This document shows, one piece after another, positions 46,794 through 56,819 of a DNA stretch of 64,000 nt. Within the stretch, counting starts at the first letter, position 1. The number at the start of each line of letters is the position of its first letter. The stretch lies in assembly GCF_001625305.1 (NCBI RefSeq), contig NW_017803909.1, positions 7,061,127 through 7,125,126 of the forward strand, in the 5' to 3' direction. The notes under the pieces are model-generated. The model worked only from the letters and a program-made list of their open reading frames with translations, was not told the origin of the DNA and did not search any database. A program made the translations under genes and the position numbers. The stretch comes from Branchiostoma belcheri (lineage: Eukaryota; Chordata; Leptocardii; Amphioxiformes; Branchiostomatidae).

Positions 46794-46917
46794 TAAGCCA
46801 CCGTTTACGAAAACAACACATGTTGCCGTCAGATCTGACTAGAAAATTGATTGCGCACGTAAGCCAGCATATAAGACTTGTTGCTACAACTTGGAAAACA
46901 ACTATCCATTAACATGA

Positions 46918-47407
46918 AGCCACAGCAAGTAATCTTTATGGATGACATCAGCGCGCACATTCATTTTTGCCTGATTTTGAAAAAAAGAAGAAGAATTTTT
47001 GCTGCTCTCTGACAGTGGTCGACATGCCGAAAATGGACAAAGATGTCTGTTGCCATGCCGGAAGGTGGATAGCAGATAAATATGAAGAGAGGAGACAAGA
47101 CAAGGCTCTGATTTATTGTTGTCTTTTTCTTTGATGCAGTGATATATTACATTCCTTTTATAATTATATGTGATGTTCCCACTGAATCAAAACCATTTGT
47201 ACAATGATTGAAAACTGGATGTATTAATAGGTTGCAGTAAACTTAGCACAATATAGGTATCATTTCTTGTTTAAGGTCTATGATTGCAAAATTTGAAAAT
47301 GTAGGAATCTTGTTTTTTGGCCCGCCTTGTTTTTTGTTTGCCCTATTGCATTAGATTTGGAGTTAATTTGCGGAGGATGCCATCCATAAAATTTACTTGC
47401 TGTGGCC
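46918..47407. mobile_element. Family-2 MITE, reverse orientation
   Basis: 490 bp. The left end AGCCACAGCAAG follows TGA. The right end CTTGCTGTGGCC is followed by TAA. The internal order is inverted compared with the copy 125 bp to the left, so two copies stand head to head. Confidence 0.85.
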
Positions 47408-47559
47408 TAAACATATTGCATCTGATTTTCAAGCTCTCCACAATATTACCTGTTGATTCATCCCTGTTTTATTGTTTGCTTGTTTGTTTCGCATTACCGG
47501 TAAACCACCTTCAGGCGTAACACACCAGTTTTGTATTTGTACGTACAGCTGCGTAAGAC

Positions 47560-47788
47560 CGGACTGTAAGGTTTGAACCACTTACACACCGGGAAGGTCC
47601 CCTACTCTTTTCGATAAGTGCAGTGGGTTCTTTAACGTGCGTGGGGTGTGGCTCTCATTTCCACCTGAGTGTAAAGTGCCTTTCCCAAGGGCACAAGATC
47701 GGTGACATGGGTAGGATTCGAACCCGCGACCTCTTGGGTGTGAGCCAAACGCGCTACCGACTGAGCCACACGACCCGGCCTCACATCA
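47560..47788 (-). mobile_element. tRNA-derived SINE, internally deleted
   Basis: 'gttctttaacgtgcgtgggg', then 'aagtgcctttcccaaggg', 'ttcgaacccgcgacctcttgg' and 'gcgctaccgactgagccac' at the head. The block 'gggacgtccctaacc' of the full copies is missing. Confidence 0.8.
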
Positions 47789-47867
47789 ATATTGTATTTT
47801 CTATTTAGTTATGGACCCCTATGATCTCCATGGTCATAAATGTTACATTGACGGTACACCGTGTACT

Positions 47868-49330
47868 TCAAAGACAATCTGCCAAGTGTTCGCGTTGATG
47901 TCTAAATCAAGAGACGGTGCACGGCTTTGGCATGGTGCCCTAGTTAGAGGTTAATGACTTTCTGTACTTTCGTAATGACAGTACACAGTGTACTTCAAAG
48001 ACAATCTGCCAAACGTTCGCGTTGATGTCTGAATAAAAAAACGGTCCACGGACTTGGCATGGTGCCCTAGTTACAGGTTAATGACTTTCCGTACTCACTT
48101 GATGACAGTACACAATGTACTTCAAAGACAATCTGCCAAACGTTCGCGTTGATGTCTAAATTAAAAGACAATCCACGGACTTGGCATGGTGGCCTAGTTA
48201 GAGGTTAATGACTTTCCGTACTCACTTGATGACATTTCACAATGTACTTCAAAGACAATCTGCCAAACGTTGGCATTTATGTCTAAATCAATAGACAGTC
48301 CACGGACTTGGCATGGTGGCCTAGTTAGAGGTTAATGACTTTCTGTAACTTACTTGATGACAGTTCACCATGTTATGTACTTCAAAGACAATCTGCCAAA
48401 CGTTGGCGTTGATATCTAAATAAGACGGTAAACGGACTTGGCATGGTGGCCCAGTTATATTTGAGGTTAATGACTTTCTGTAATTACGTGATTACTTCTG
48501 TAATTACGTAATTACTTCAAAGACAATCTGCCAAACGTTCTAATTCCCGTTGATGTCTAAATTAAAACACGGTCCCCACGGACTTGCATAGTGGCCCAGT
48601 TAGAGGTTAGTGACTTTCTGCTAAGGCCACACCAAGTAAATTTTATGGATGACGTCCGCGCGCATTGATTTTGGCCTGTTCCTAGAAAAAAGAACAAGAA
48701 ATTCCGCTTCCTGCAACTATGACCAAAGAGTCACGACAGTGCCGCAAATCGTTAGATTGACGTGAACCCCGTAAAGCGAAATGGGTAAAGAGCACATGCT
48801 TTGTTTCTGCAGGCCTGCAAAAATGTGATGAAAGAAACAGGACAGGACGATATATAGATATTCGTCATCCATAAAATTTACTTGGTGTGGCCTAATGAGA
48901 AAAACAAACTTTATACATTGAATAAGGACGAAATGATATGATGAGTGTGGATTGTTTTTATATTTATGGATTCGAACTGATTGGTGTACCATGTACTTCA
49001 AAGACAATCTTCCAAACTAATTTTAATTCGCGTTGATGTCTAAATCAAAAGTCGGTCGTCGGACTTGCATAGTGACCCAGTTAGAGGTTAGTGACTTTCT
49101 GATAATGAGAAAAACAAACTTAATACATTGCATAAGGACGAAATGATATGATAAGTGTTGATTTTGTTTCTATATTTATGGATTCAAACTGATTGGTGTA
49201 CCGTGTACTTCAAAGACAATCTGCCAAATAAAGGTTCTGATTCGTGTTGCTTGATGTCTAAATTCGCGGTCCCCACGGACTTGCAGAGTGGCCCAGTTAG
49301 AGGTTAGTGACTTTCTGCTAATGAGAAAAA
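47868..49330. repeat. Tandem array, ~120-130-bp unit, eight copies
   Basis: 'tgtacttcaaagacaatctg' occurs at 47872, 47989, 48116, 48243, 48376, ~48509, 48992 and 49204. Each is followed by 'cgttgatgtctaaat', 'cacggacttg' and 'gttagaggttaatgacttt'. The last units are longer and carry 'atgagaaaaacaaac..ttgaataaggacgaaatg'. A MITE splits the array at 48625. Confidence 0.95.
48625..48892. mobile_element. Family-2 MITE inserted in the tandem array
   Basis: 268 bp. GGCCACACCAAG ... CTTGGTGTGGCC, with TAA at 48622-48624 and 48893-48895. The neighbouring array units at ~49095 and ~49315 show the same site without the element ('ctttctgctaatgagaaaa') and with a single TAA. Confidence 0.95.
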
Positions 49331-49567
49331 CAAACTTACAAAGTTACTTACTAGTAATATAATACATTGAATAAGGACGAAATGATTTGATGAGTGTGGA
49401 TTTTGTTTCTGTATTTATGGATTCGCACAATCTTAGAGACGACGTGAGCCACAGTCAATTTTATGTTGCCAGCTAAACGATCAGAGACTTCATTAAAGAA
49501 GATGCCGGTATGTCCAGGGATATATACGAGATGATTTTAGTTACAGCTTTTATATCCCTCAGAAGTC

Positions 49568-49808
49568 GAAGCCGGTTCTTTAACGCGCGTGGGGTGTGGC
49601 TCTCCCAAACACGGGACCTCCATATAACGTCCTATCCGAGGGACGACCCTAACCGAAGCTAGGCACTTCCACCTGAGTGAAGTAAGGAAAGCCGTGTAAA
49701 GTGCCTTTCCCTTGGGCACAAGATCGGTGACATTCAGCAGGATTCGAACCCGCGACCTCTTGGATGTGAGCCGAACGCGCTACCGACTGCGCTGGCCACA
49801 CGTCCCCT
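49568..49808 (-). mobile_element. tRNA-derived SINE
   Basis: Well-kept copy. Minus-strand head with inverted B box 'ggattcgaacccgcgacc' (~49739) and 'cgctaccgactgcg'. The body has 'aagtgcctttcccttggg', 'gggacgaccctaacc' and 'gttctttaacgcgcg'. Confidence 0.85.
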
Positions 49809-49869
49809 TTGTAAAGCAATCGGGAGGTACGTAATTGATCCAAAACGCCACAGTTATGACCTATCACAA

Positions 49870-50330
49870 TTTGAAACTTGAGAAGATATTAAGAATGATC
49901 AAAATATCCGTAAGGGCATCCTGTGAGACATATTGATTGCACACCTAGATGTCCTTCGATCCAAAAGATGGGCATCGCCAAGTTTACGATATTCAAAGAG
50001 AAACTTGAAAAGCCACGGGCAGCAAAGATTTAAGATACGTGTGGCTGAATAGAATAATTTGAGATAGTTCCTGATCCTTCTAGCAAAGCCGCATCCTTTC
50101 GGAAATGGCTTTTCAGTCAAATGTCACTGGGTCTGTAGCCCAGCATAACTTTTGGATGCAGAGAAAGGCACTGCGGCATATGAGTAACCGTTCTGGAATA
50201 AGTTTTCTGGTGAGACGATTCATAGCAACGTGCACAGACTGTGTAAGTACATGTTTCAATCCAAAAGGATTTTTGGAAGCTTGGAATATGTACATGTACT
50301 TAAGGCAGAAAGGGATGTAACTTTACATGT
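49870..50330. other. Intergenic, uncertain LINE remainder
   Basis: Short ORFs on both strands. None was recognised. It may be the upstream part of the LINE tail that follows. Confidence 0.3.
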
Positions 50331-50510
50331 AATAATTTAATTATATATTGTATTCAACTTCTATATGTTAATTTTGTGCTTTTGCTTGTCCTATGTACGT
50401 ATTATGTATTGTCTGGTGGCGACATGAATATAAGTGTAACTTGAGTATGTCGCCACCACGTCTTGTCATTATATGTTTCAATAAAAAATAATAATAATAA
50501 TAAATTTAGG
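50330..50510 (+). mobile_element. LINE 3' tail, hairpin type TGGTGGCGACAT
   Basis: 'tggtggcgacat' (50412) pairs with 'atgtcgccacca' (~50447). The end is 'caataaaaaataataataat'. The layout (stem, 'aacttgagt', stem, 'cgtcttgtcatt', A-rich end) is the same as the tails at 22085 and 24585, and close to the SINE tail at ~30930. Confidence 0.7.
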
Positions 50511-50519
50511 TACGAAACA

Positions 50520-51050
50520 AAATACAAAACAAAACAGGTGTGGTACTCCCACCTAGAATTCCAGCTTATATCAATTGTACTGTAAGCCCAAAGAGTCCAC
50601 ATGCTCCAGAAAGTAACACGTTGCCCATTGGTGGTTTTCCTCAACAAATAAAAGTGTATATAAAGGACATTTGATGTTCTGTTGTCTTTTGAAATATTTT
50701 GATTGCAAGATGCGTCAGGTACCCACAGGAGTGAATCAAGATGGAGATAAAAGACAAGAAATGTATCCCTTAGGCAGTATATTCTTTATCAAAGGCGTCA
50801 TCAGGTAGCTATACTATCTCTCTGTTTACGCTTGCAAACTCTTTCGTTTCATAATCATTGTATTTTATATAATCTATCATATATAACATCTATATCTTAT
50901 ATAACATTAATGGCTTCAGGTAGACTTTGCTGAAGAAAGAATATAAGAGGCACTGCTGTAGAAAAACAACCCACAATACATGTAGCAAGGAGCTGTTTTG
51001 TCACAATGAGAAGGCATGTGGCACACGAGAATTCTCTTGGGTCCTTGCAT
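50520..51050. other. Intergenic, nothing recognised
   Basis: No gene or repeat was matched. Confidence 0.35.
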
Positions 51051-51059
51051 GAAATGTTA

Positions 51060-51218
51060 AGATGAGACTCTACCTTCATGCCAAATTTCATGTTATTTGG
51101 CCCGAAAATGAAGGAGTTGAATCAATTTAAATAAATGGCAGGAGGAGGAGAAGGAGGAGGAGGAGGAGATGGAACATGAGGAAAAACAATATGTCGTCAC
51201 CGCATAGTGGTGAAGCCA
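51060..51218 (-). mobile_element. End fragment of ATGGCTTCACCAC transposon
   Basis: 'tagtggtgaagccataat' at ~51205, with a GGA-rich tract, 'aaggagttgaatcaattt' and 'tatttggcccgaaaat', is the inverted left end of the 20491 element. Confidence 0.75.
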
Positions 51219-51249
51219 TAATAAAGATAAAAATTATTTACCAACAAAA

Positions 51250-51390
51250 GAATGGCCAGCCAGTATCCATTTGCCGGATAGTTATGGCAACTGGCCAGGC
51301 AATATCCATTTGCCGGATAGTTACCATTGGTCACCCCAATGGTAAGTGTCTGGCCAATGGATACTGCCTGGCCAATTTGATACTGTCTTC
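51250..51390. repeat. Imperfect palindrome with repeated GGCCA/TATCC blocks
   Basis: 'ggccagccagtatccatttg' and 'caatggatactgcctggcc' are inverted. 'atccatttgccggatagtta' is directly repeated. 'accattggtcaccccaatggt' is a small hairpin at the centre. Confidence 0.65.
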
Positions 51391-51516
51391 GCACCTACCA
51401 AAAAGATCTGCTTGGAGATTAGGAGAAACCCGGATCCTCATCAGTACACATCATGTACCAGTAGGACAACTTTGAGAGCAATGTTGACGGATCTATGATG
51501 TTTTATATCTTACTTA

Positions 51517-51904
51517 GGCCATGTTGATTTGATTATATGGATGACATCCTCTGGGAACCCGAAAACTGATGCGAGAGTGCGAATAAAAAAGTTTGTCAAA
51601 AAAGTTCCTTTCATTTTAAAATCTACGTGCTCATGGAGCTTGAACAAATGACACAGAATATGGTATGGCGAATAATCTACTTTTCAAATTCATTTCTTTG
51701 CATTTTCGTCTTTTTTGTTTAATTTTAGCATTCTACGACATCGGTATCGTTTTCCAATATTTATTTTGCAACCTACGGTATATATTTGCTCATTTTGCGA
51801 CTGTTTTGTACGATTTACAGTATGGTTGAAAACTTTTTTTGGAACGGCCAAAAAAAATTCATGCGTGCGCGGATGTCATCCGGTATAATCAAATCAACAT
51901 GGCC
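51517..51904. mobile_element. Family-1 MITE
   Basis: 388 bp. GGCCATGTTGATTTG ... CAAATCAACATGGCC, flanked by TTA at 51514-51516 and 51905-51907. Confidence 0.9.
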
Positions 51905-52208
51905 TTATCTCAAGCACTATCTGTCTGCTTCCGTACAAATGGTATGATTTGTTGTAGGCATTTTCTTGCCGCTCTCGGCCGCCACAGGAAGTGATTAAAA
52001 CTTCTGAAGATGCAGTGCTAGAATTACCTAACGTAAAACGGATTTCAAGTACCTCTGAAGATGCAGTGCAAGAATTACCCAACGTAAAACGGTTTTAAAG
52101 TGTAAGCGTCGATAGCAGCTGCGTTTGATGTCAAAGATAAGTACGACCGCAGAATACCAGCAGTCATGTCGGAAGATATTCTCTTTCCTCCGCAACGGCA
52201 ATCCTTTA

Positions 52209-52415
52209 TGCTGAGGTCACATTTCCAAACCGGGGCCCGACCGGGCTGTTTCGATTAACGAAAAATCAACAATTTTCATCAAGAATATACGCAGTGACAG
52301 TTCCATTGTCGATATTTTCCAACCTTTTTGTGCTTTGTTGTCTTTTAAATATATCATATTTTTCGTTCCAAAAGACAGCCCGGCCGGGCCCCGGTTTGGA
52401 AATGTGACCTCAGCA
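52209..52415. mobile_element. MITE with 40-bp terminal inverted repeats
   Basis: 207 bp. The left end is TGCTGAGGTCACATTTCCAA and the right end its inverse, continuing to 'ggggcccgaccgggctgt' with one or two mismatches. TTA flanks both sides (52206-52208, 52416-52418). Apart from the 3-bp duplication it has no likeness to families 1 and 2. Confidence 0.9.
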
Positions 52416-52620
52416 TTAGGGCATGCCGGCAACCAATGCAAATGTTTTCTCTCAAGTTTCTTGCTGCCTTTTCAATTTGAAAGTTAAATAACCTCCGTGT
52501 GCAGTTGTTCCATCTATGAAACTAGAGTTCCACGATCTCATACCTTCGCCAAATTATGTGAAGGAAATACGTTCTCCAACTCTAAAACGAAATCAACTCA
52601 CCAGACATTTTTTACTGAAT

Positions 52621-52621
<1 letters not shown>

Positions 52622-52700
<79 letters not shown>
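52622..52700. repeat. (CA)n microsatellite
   Basis: About 39 uninterrupted CA units. ORFs made of H-T repeats are artefacts. Confidence 1.
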
Positions 52701-52703
<3 letters not shown>

Positions 52704-52834
52704 AACTCCTCTGAAAACATAACCTTCTTGGCGAAGGTAAACATATCATTTTCAATGAGGAGGGGAGTATATTTTTGATCGCCAAATCTCCACTGATCTC
52801 AAATCTACCATCCCATTCTCATCTGGTAGATTAA

Positions 52835-54102
52835 GGTGTCCTCCCTGGCTAATTTGGCATTTTAATTTTTCATCGTTTTCTCACAACGTAATTTAGAAAG
52901 AACCGCAGTTGTGCTGAATATTGATAGCTGAGTACAAAGGGTTATGAATATGATTTTATGGACCATATGGATGACGTCATCAAATTTTATTACTCCAAAT
53001 GTAATTATCTTTAAAGTTATAATATAGCACTTTGGTACAAGTAACTGAAATAAATGTATGATTTTCATGTGCATAATGGTCAAAGCTACAAACGTACGTT
53101 TGCACAAATTGGTATCTACTAATTATCCGTAGTAATTAGAGAATAACCTAATTGCCTAATTAAAATGTAGTTTTTCTCTAATAACTACGGGTAATTAGTA
53201 GATATCAATTTAAATCACCAAAAAAATGGAAATTAAAAAGAAAAAACATTGACAGCATTGGCGTATTTACATTACCCCGTTTCATCTTACACAGAAAAGT
53301 TTCCGCTTGCCCGTTCCTTTCTTTTTCTTTTCTAAATCATGCCCTTGACGTCCTCTTCTGACCTTACCTGAAATCCATCTTTGCCTCACTGAATTGCTGA
53401 GCTGAGGGAAGTGTTCTCATGTGGTTTTGGCTTTGATATCGTCGGAGAGCTGGCCCTTGATTTTGAACTGCAACAACGCTCTCTACAGCTCACGTGAGTT
53501 TCAAACGTCACTGAAGGAGATTGATACCGACATTAGGGGCAGACGAAAGTCTGGAAGAACGTCACTTACCGTCCTTGTCTACTGACTAACTTTGATATCG
53601 CTGTTGTCCCGATCGATATCGTTCGACCGCGAAGTTCATTTCCTGTCTTACGCCTTCCTTTGATCTGGAAACCGAATCCCCTGCTCTTAGTTGTATTGGG
53701 ATAGCTACCGTCTTCTGAGACTTTTCTTTTCCGAACTTCCCTTTCTTGTACCGCTGCTTGTTGTCATCCGTGAATAGTTTCACTAGTTATTCTCTAATAA
53801 CTACGGGTAATTAGTAGACATCAATTTGTGCAAACGTACGTTTGTAGCTTTGACCATTATGCACATGAAAATCATATTTTTATTTCAGTTACTTGTACCA
53901 AAGTGCTATATTATAACTTTAAAGATAATTACATTTGGGGCAATACAATGTGATGATCATATCATCCATATGGCCCATAAAATCATTTTCATGACCCTTT
54001 TGGACCCAGGTATCAATATTCAGTACAACTACAGTTCTTTCTAAATTTCTTTGTGAGAAAACGATGGAAAGCTAAAATGCCAAATTAGCCAGGGATGACA
54101 CC
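52835..54102. mobile_element. TTAA-flanked element with ~290-bp inverted ends
   Basis: TTAA|GGTGTCCTCCCTGGCTAAT ... ATTAGCCAGGGATGACACC|TTAA. The inverted ends run ~52835-53125 and ~53805-54102, with 'cataatggtcaaagctacaaacgtacg' and its inverse at their inner side. 'ctctaataactacgggtaattagtaga' is also found in both halves. TTAA duplications are typical of piggyBac-like elements. The 600-bp centre (53220-53790) holds no transposase. Confidence 0.85.
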
Positions 54103-54153
54103 TTAATTCACTGAGTTAAGAGACTCTATTTACAGAACCATGTCTTTTATTCA

Positions 54154-54189
54154 GCCGACGTTTCGGCGACTGTCTACCTTCCTCAGGGC
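54154..54189 (-). ncRNA. Diverged hammerhead-like core
   Basis: GCC-CTGAGGA, short stem, GAAACGTC-GGC. CTGAGGA departs from CTGATGA at one position of the catalytic box, so activity is doubtful. Confidence 0.3.
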
Positions 54190-54239
54190 AATTCTGACTG
54201 GTTCACATTGCTGCAGTGAAATATGAACCAGTCAGAATT

Positions 54240-54279
54240 GCCCTGAGGAAGGTGACAGACGATCACCAAAACGTCGGCT
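54240..54279 (+). ncRNA. Diverged hammerhead-like core, opposite arm
   Basis: GCC-CTGAGGA, stem GTGAC/'gatcac', then CAAAACGTC-GGC. Both boxes are altered, so it is a relic. Confidence 0.25.
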
Positions 54280-54515
54280 GAATAAAAGACTTGGTTGTGT
54301 AAATGGAGTCTCTTTACTCCTTGCTTGTCATGTTGTCTCTCTGTCACACCGTTAATTAGGTACCTTCCAACCGATCATTCTTGCAATTTATCTTACTGAT
54401 AGGACTCCCTACGAGACGAGGTTCCCGCTGTTTACGTAAGTTTACAGAATAATTGGCCCCCGACAGACCAAATCCCAAACCTTCCTAATGTACATCTGTT
54501 TTTGTGTTGAAATAA

Positions 54516-54919
54516 GGCCACAGCAAGTAATTTGTATGGATGACATCCACGCGCATTAATTTTCGCCTGATTTTGAAAAAAAAAAAACAAGAACTTTTGT
54601 TGCCTTCTGACAGTGGTCAACATGCCGCAAATGGGCAAAGATGTCTGTTGCCATGCCGGAAGGCAGATAACCGAAGAGAGGAGACAAGAAAAGGATCTGA
54701 ATTAATGTTTTGTTTCTTACTTTGATGCAGTGATATGTGATGCTGGCTGTGTATATGCGATGTTTGCATTGAATAAAAACCATTTGTACAATGATTGAGT
54801 CAAAATTTCAAAATGTAAGAACCTTGTTTTTTTCGGCCCGTCTTGTGCTTTTTTCGCCCGCCCGCATTAGATTTGGGGTCTGCGGAGGATGTCATCCATA
54901 AAATGTACTTGCTGTGGCC
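54516..54919. mobile_element. Family-2 MITE
   Basis: 404 bp. GGCCACAGCAAG ... CTTGCTGTGGCC with TAA on both sides (54513-54515, 54920-54922). A further ~24-bp direct repeat 'tctgtttttgtgttgaaata' lies outside both ends (54495 and 54929). Confidence 0.9.
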
Positions 54920-55074
54920 TAACACACTTCTGTTTTTGTGTTGAAATAATGTCTTTAACGAAGACGAATCACACACAATATTGGCCCGTGTACAAAAACC
55001 ACGGCCTCCCGTTGTCGCGATTCTGCTTTCCCCCATTAACTAAGTTGGGTTTGGTCGACTTTTATTCCTAAATC

Positions 55075-55450
55075 TTTGATATTTCTTTGACTTTAATTCG
55101 TAAAGTTTGAGTCTCAACTACCTGGATGACCTGCTTGAAAAGGATTCTGTAGTATTACTTTAACCCTGTTCCACATTCAGATTGGATCGATAAATTTATG
55201 CTAGCATATGGATTTTCTGGGCTGTTCCAGACTTGTGAAGACCTGGTGGATTTGTATTCTTAAAATCTAAGAAGTTTGAGTCTCAACTACTTGGACTATC
55301 TACTTGACAAGAATTCTGTAGTGCTTACTTACCAGTGGTGACCCTAGTAAATCCATATACTAGTAGCATGATCCCTAAACCCACGCCATATGGATTTTCT
55401 GAGCTGTTGCTGACTTTAAAAGGATTTTGAAGATCTACATTTAGTGCCGA
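55075..55450. repeat. Diverged ~165-bp direct repeat
   Basis: 'aagtttgagtctcaactac' and 'gattctgtagt' recur at ~55106 and ~55271. 'atatggattttctg' recurs at 55208 and 55389. Confidence 0.7.
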
Positions 55451-55775
55451 ATCTAAACCAGACGCAATTTTTCACAAAACTCTCCAGGTAATTACCATTT
55501 ACAAACATTTGTCATAGAAGGTAGCAATGTGCGAAGTAATAAATTAAGTCAAGACCAATGATTTGAACACTTTTAACTCTTATACATAGTTTGCTACCAG
55601 AGGGGTCGGATATCAAGCATTATTGCCAACGCTGTGTTTGTTGCGCCCTCTTGACGCTCCAAAGTGAACTACAGGTTTTTTTCTAAAGAAGCAGACCAAT
55701 AAACACACGAAAAAAAAGTGAGCTTATGTTGTAGTGTATTCTTGATCATGAGACTACACAGAGAAAGCACACAAT

Positions 55776-56022
<247 letters not shown>

Positions 56023-56589
56023 TATATTACCTTACCTTTAAGATAACTTCAGTGTAGTTCAATCTGAGATTTATGAAAAGGACTAAAATGTACTAAATGT
56101 TACAATGTTTCTTTTTTTAAAGTCATCATGCGTATTGTTATTGTGCCTCCATTGGCATTGTAAATAGTACGCAATTTAGATTATGGCTGCGATTTACCAT
56201 TTTAAAGAAATAAACCAGTCATTCATTCACATCCTCTGGAATACGATTAAGTCAACCTGGCAAATTTCTGGTCAGCCTGATTGAGGCTATGGATGAACGG
56301 GAGGGGGTATAGGGGTATAACGATCATATGCGACAACGATGCGTATTGTGTTGCTGGTGATAATTATGGTAAGGATGGTGATGATGATGATGATGATGAT
56401 ATAGAAATATACAGGGGAAGACAGTACAGTTGTGACTTATATTTTATCACTTTATACACGTGCATCACATCACATCACATCAGTGGATGGCGTAGGGGCG
56501 CCCTCTGGTAAGTTTTACTTGAACAGCTGCTATGACAAAACTCACCACCTAGCGGCCAGAAAGGCGATGACAAGAACCGGAAACATGAC

Positions 56590-56720
56590 AGTATTGTAGT
56601 TTTTACTATTAGTTTCTTAGTAGTTATCAGTAGTTCTATGTGTACTAATGTCTGTATACCAAATGTTCCTTTTGTTCCTGCAATTATCCTTCGGGCATGA
56701 ATTTGCAATAAAACAAACAT
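56590..56720 (+). mobile_element. LINE 3' tail
   Basis: 'tgcaattatccttcgggcat' and 'gaatttgcaataaaacaaac'. It is the forward form of the tails at 12895 and 36985. Another short tail with 'aataaaccagtcattcattc' ends at ~56230. Confidence 0.5.
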
Positions 56721-56819
56721 TGTCTGTCGGTCAGGATTTTCGGCAGTTCTGACAGATTATTTTAAAAGATGGCAACGTTTCATAGTCGCCCGTAGACTAC
56801 ATGCTAAAACTCAATCCCT

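Larger units (their letters stand above)
54118..54314. mobile_element. Foldback element with hammerhead-like arms (copy 2)
   Basis: Arms 'agagactctatttacag..tcttttattcagccgacg' and the inverse at the right. Centre 'ggttcacattgctgcagtgaaatatgaacc'. It has the same 'gggcaattctgactgg' core as the copy at 42308. It starts 16 bp after the TTAA element. Confidence 0.75.

Noticed and set aside
52497-52778. ORFs with H-T repeats
   Set aside because: Translation of the (CA)n microsatellite.
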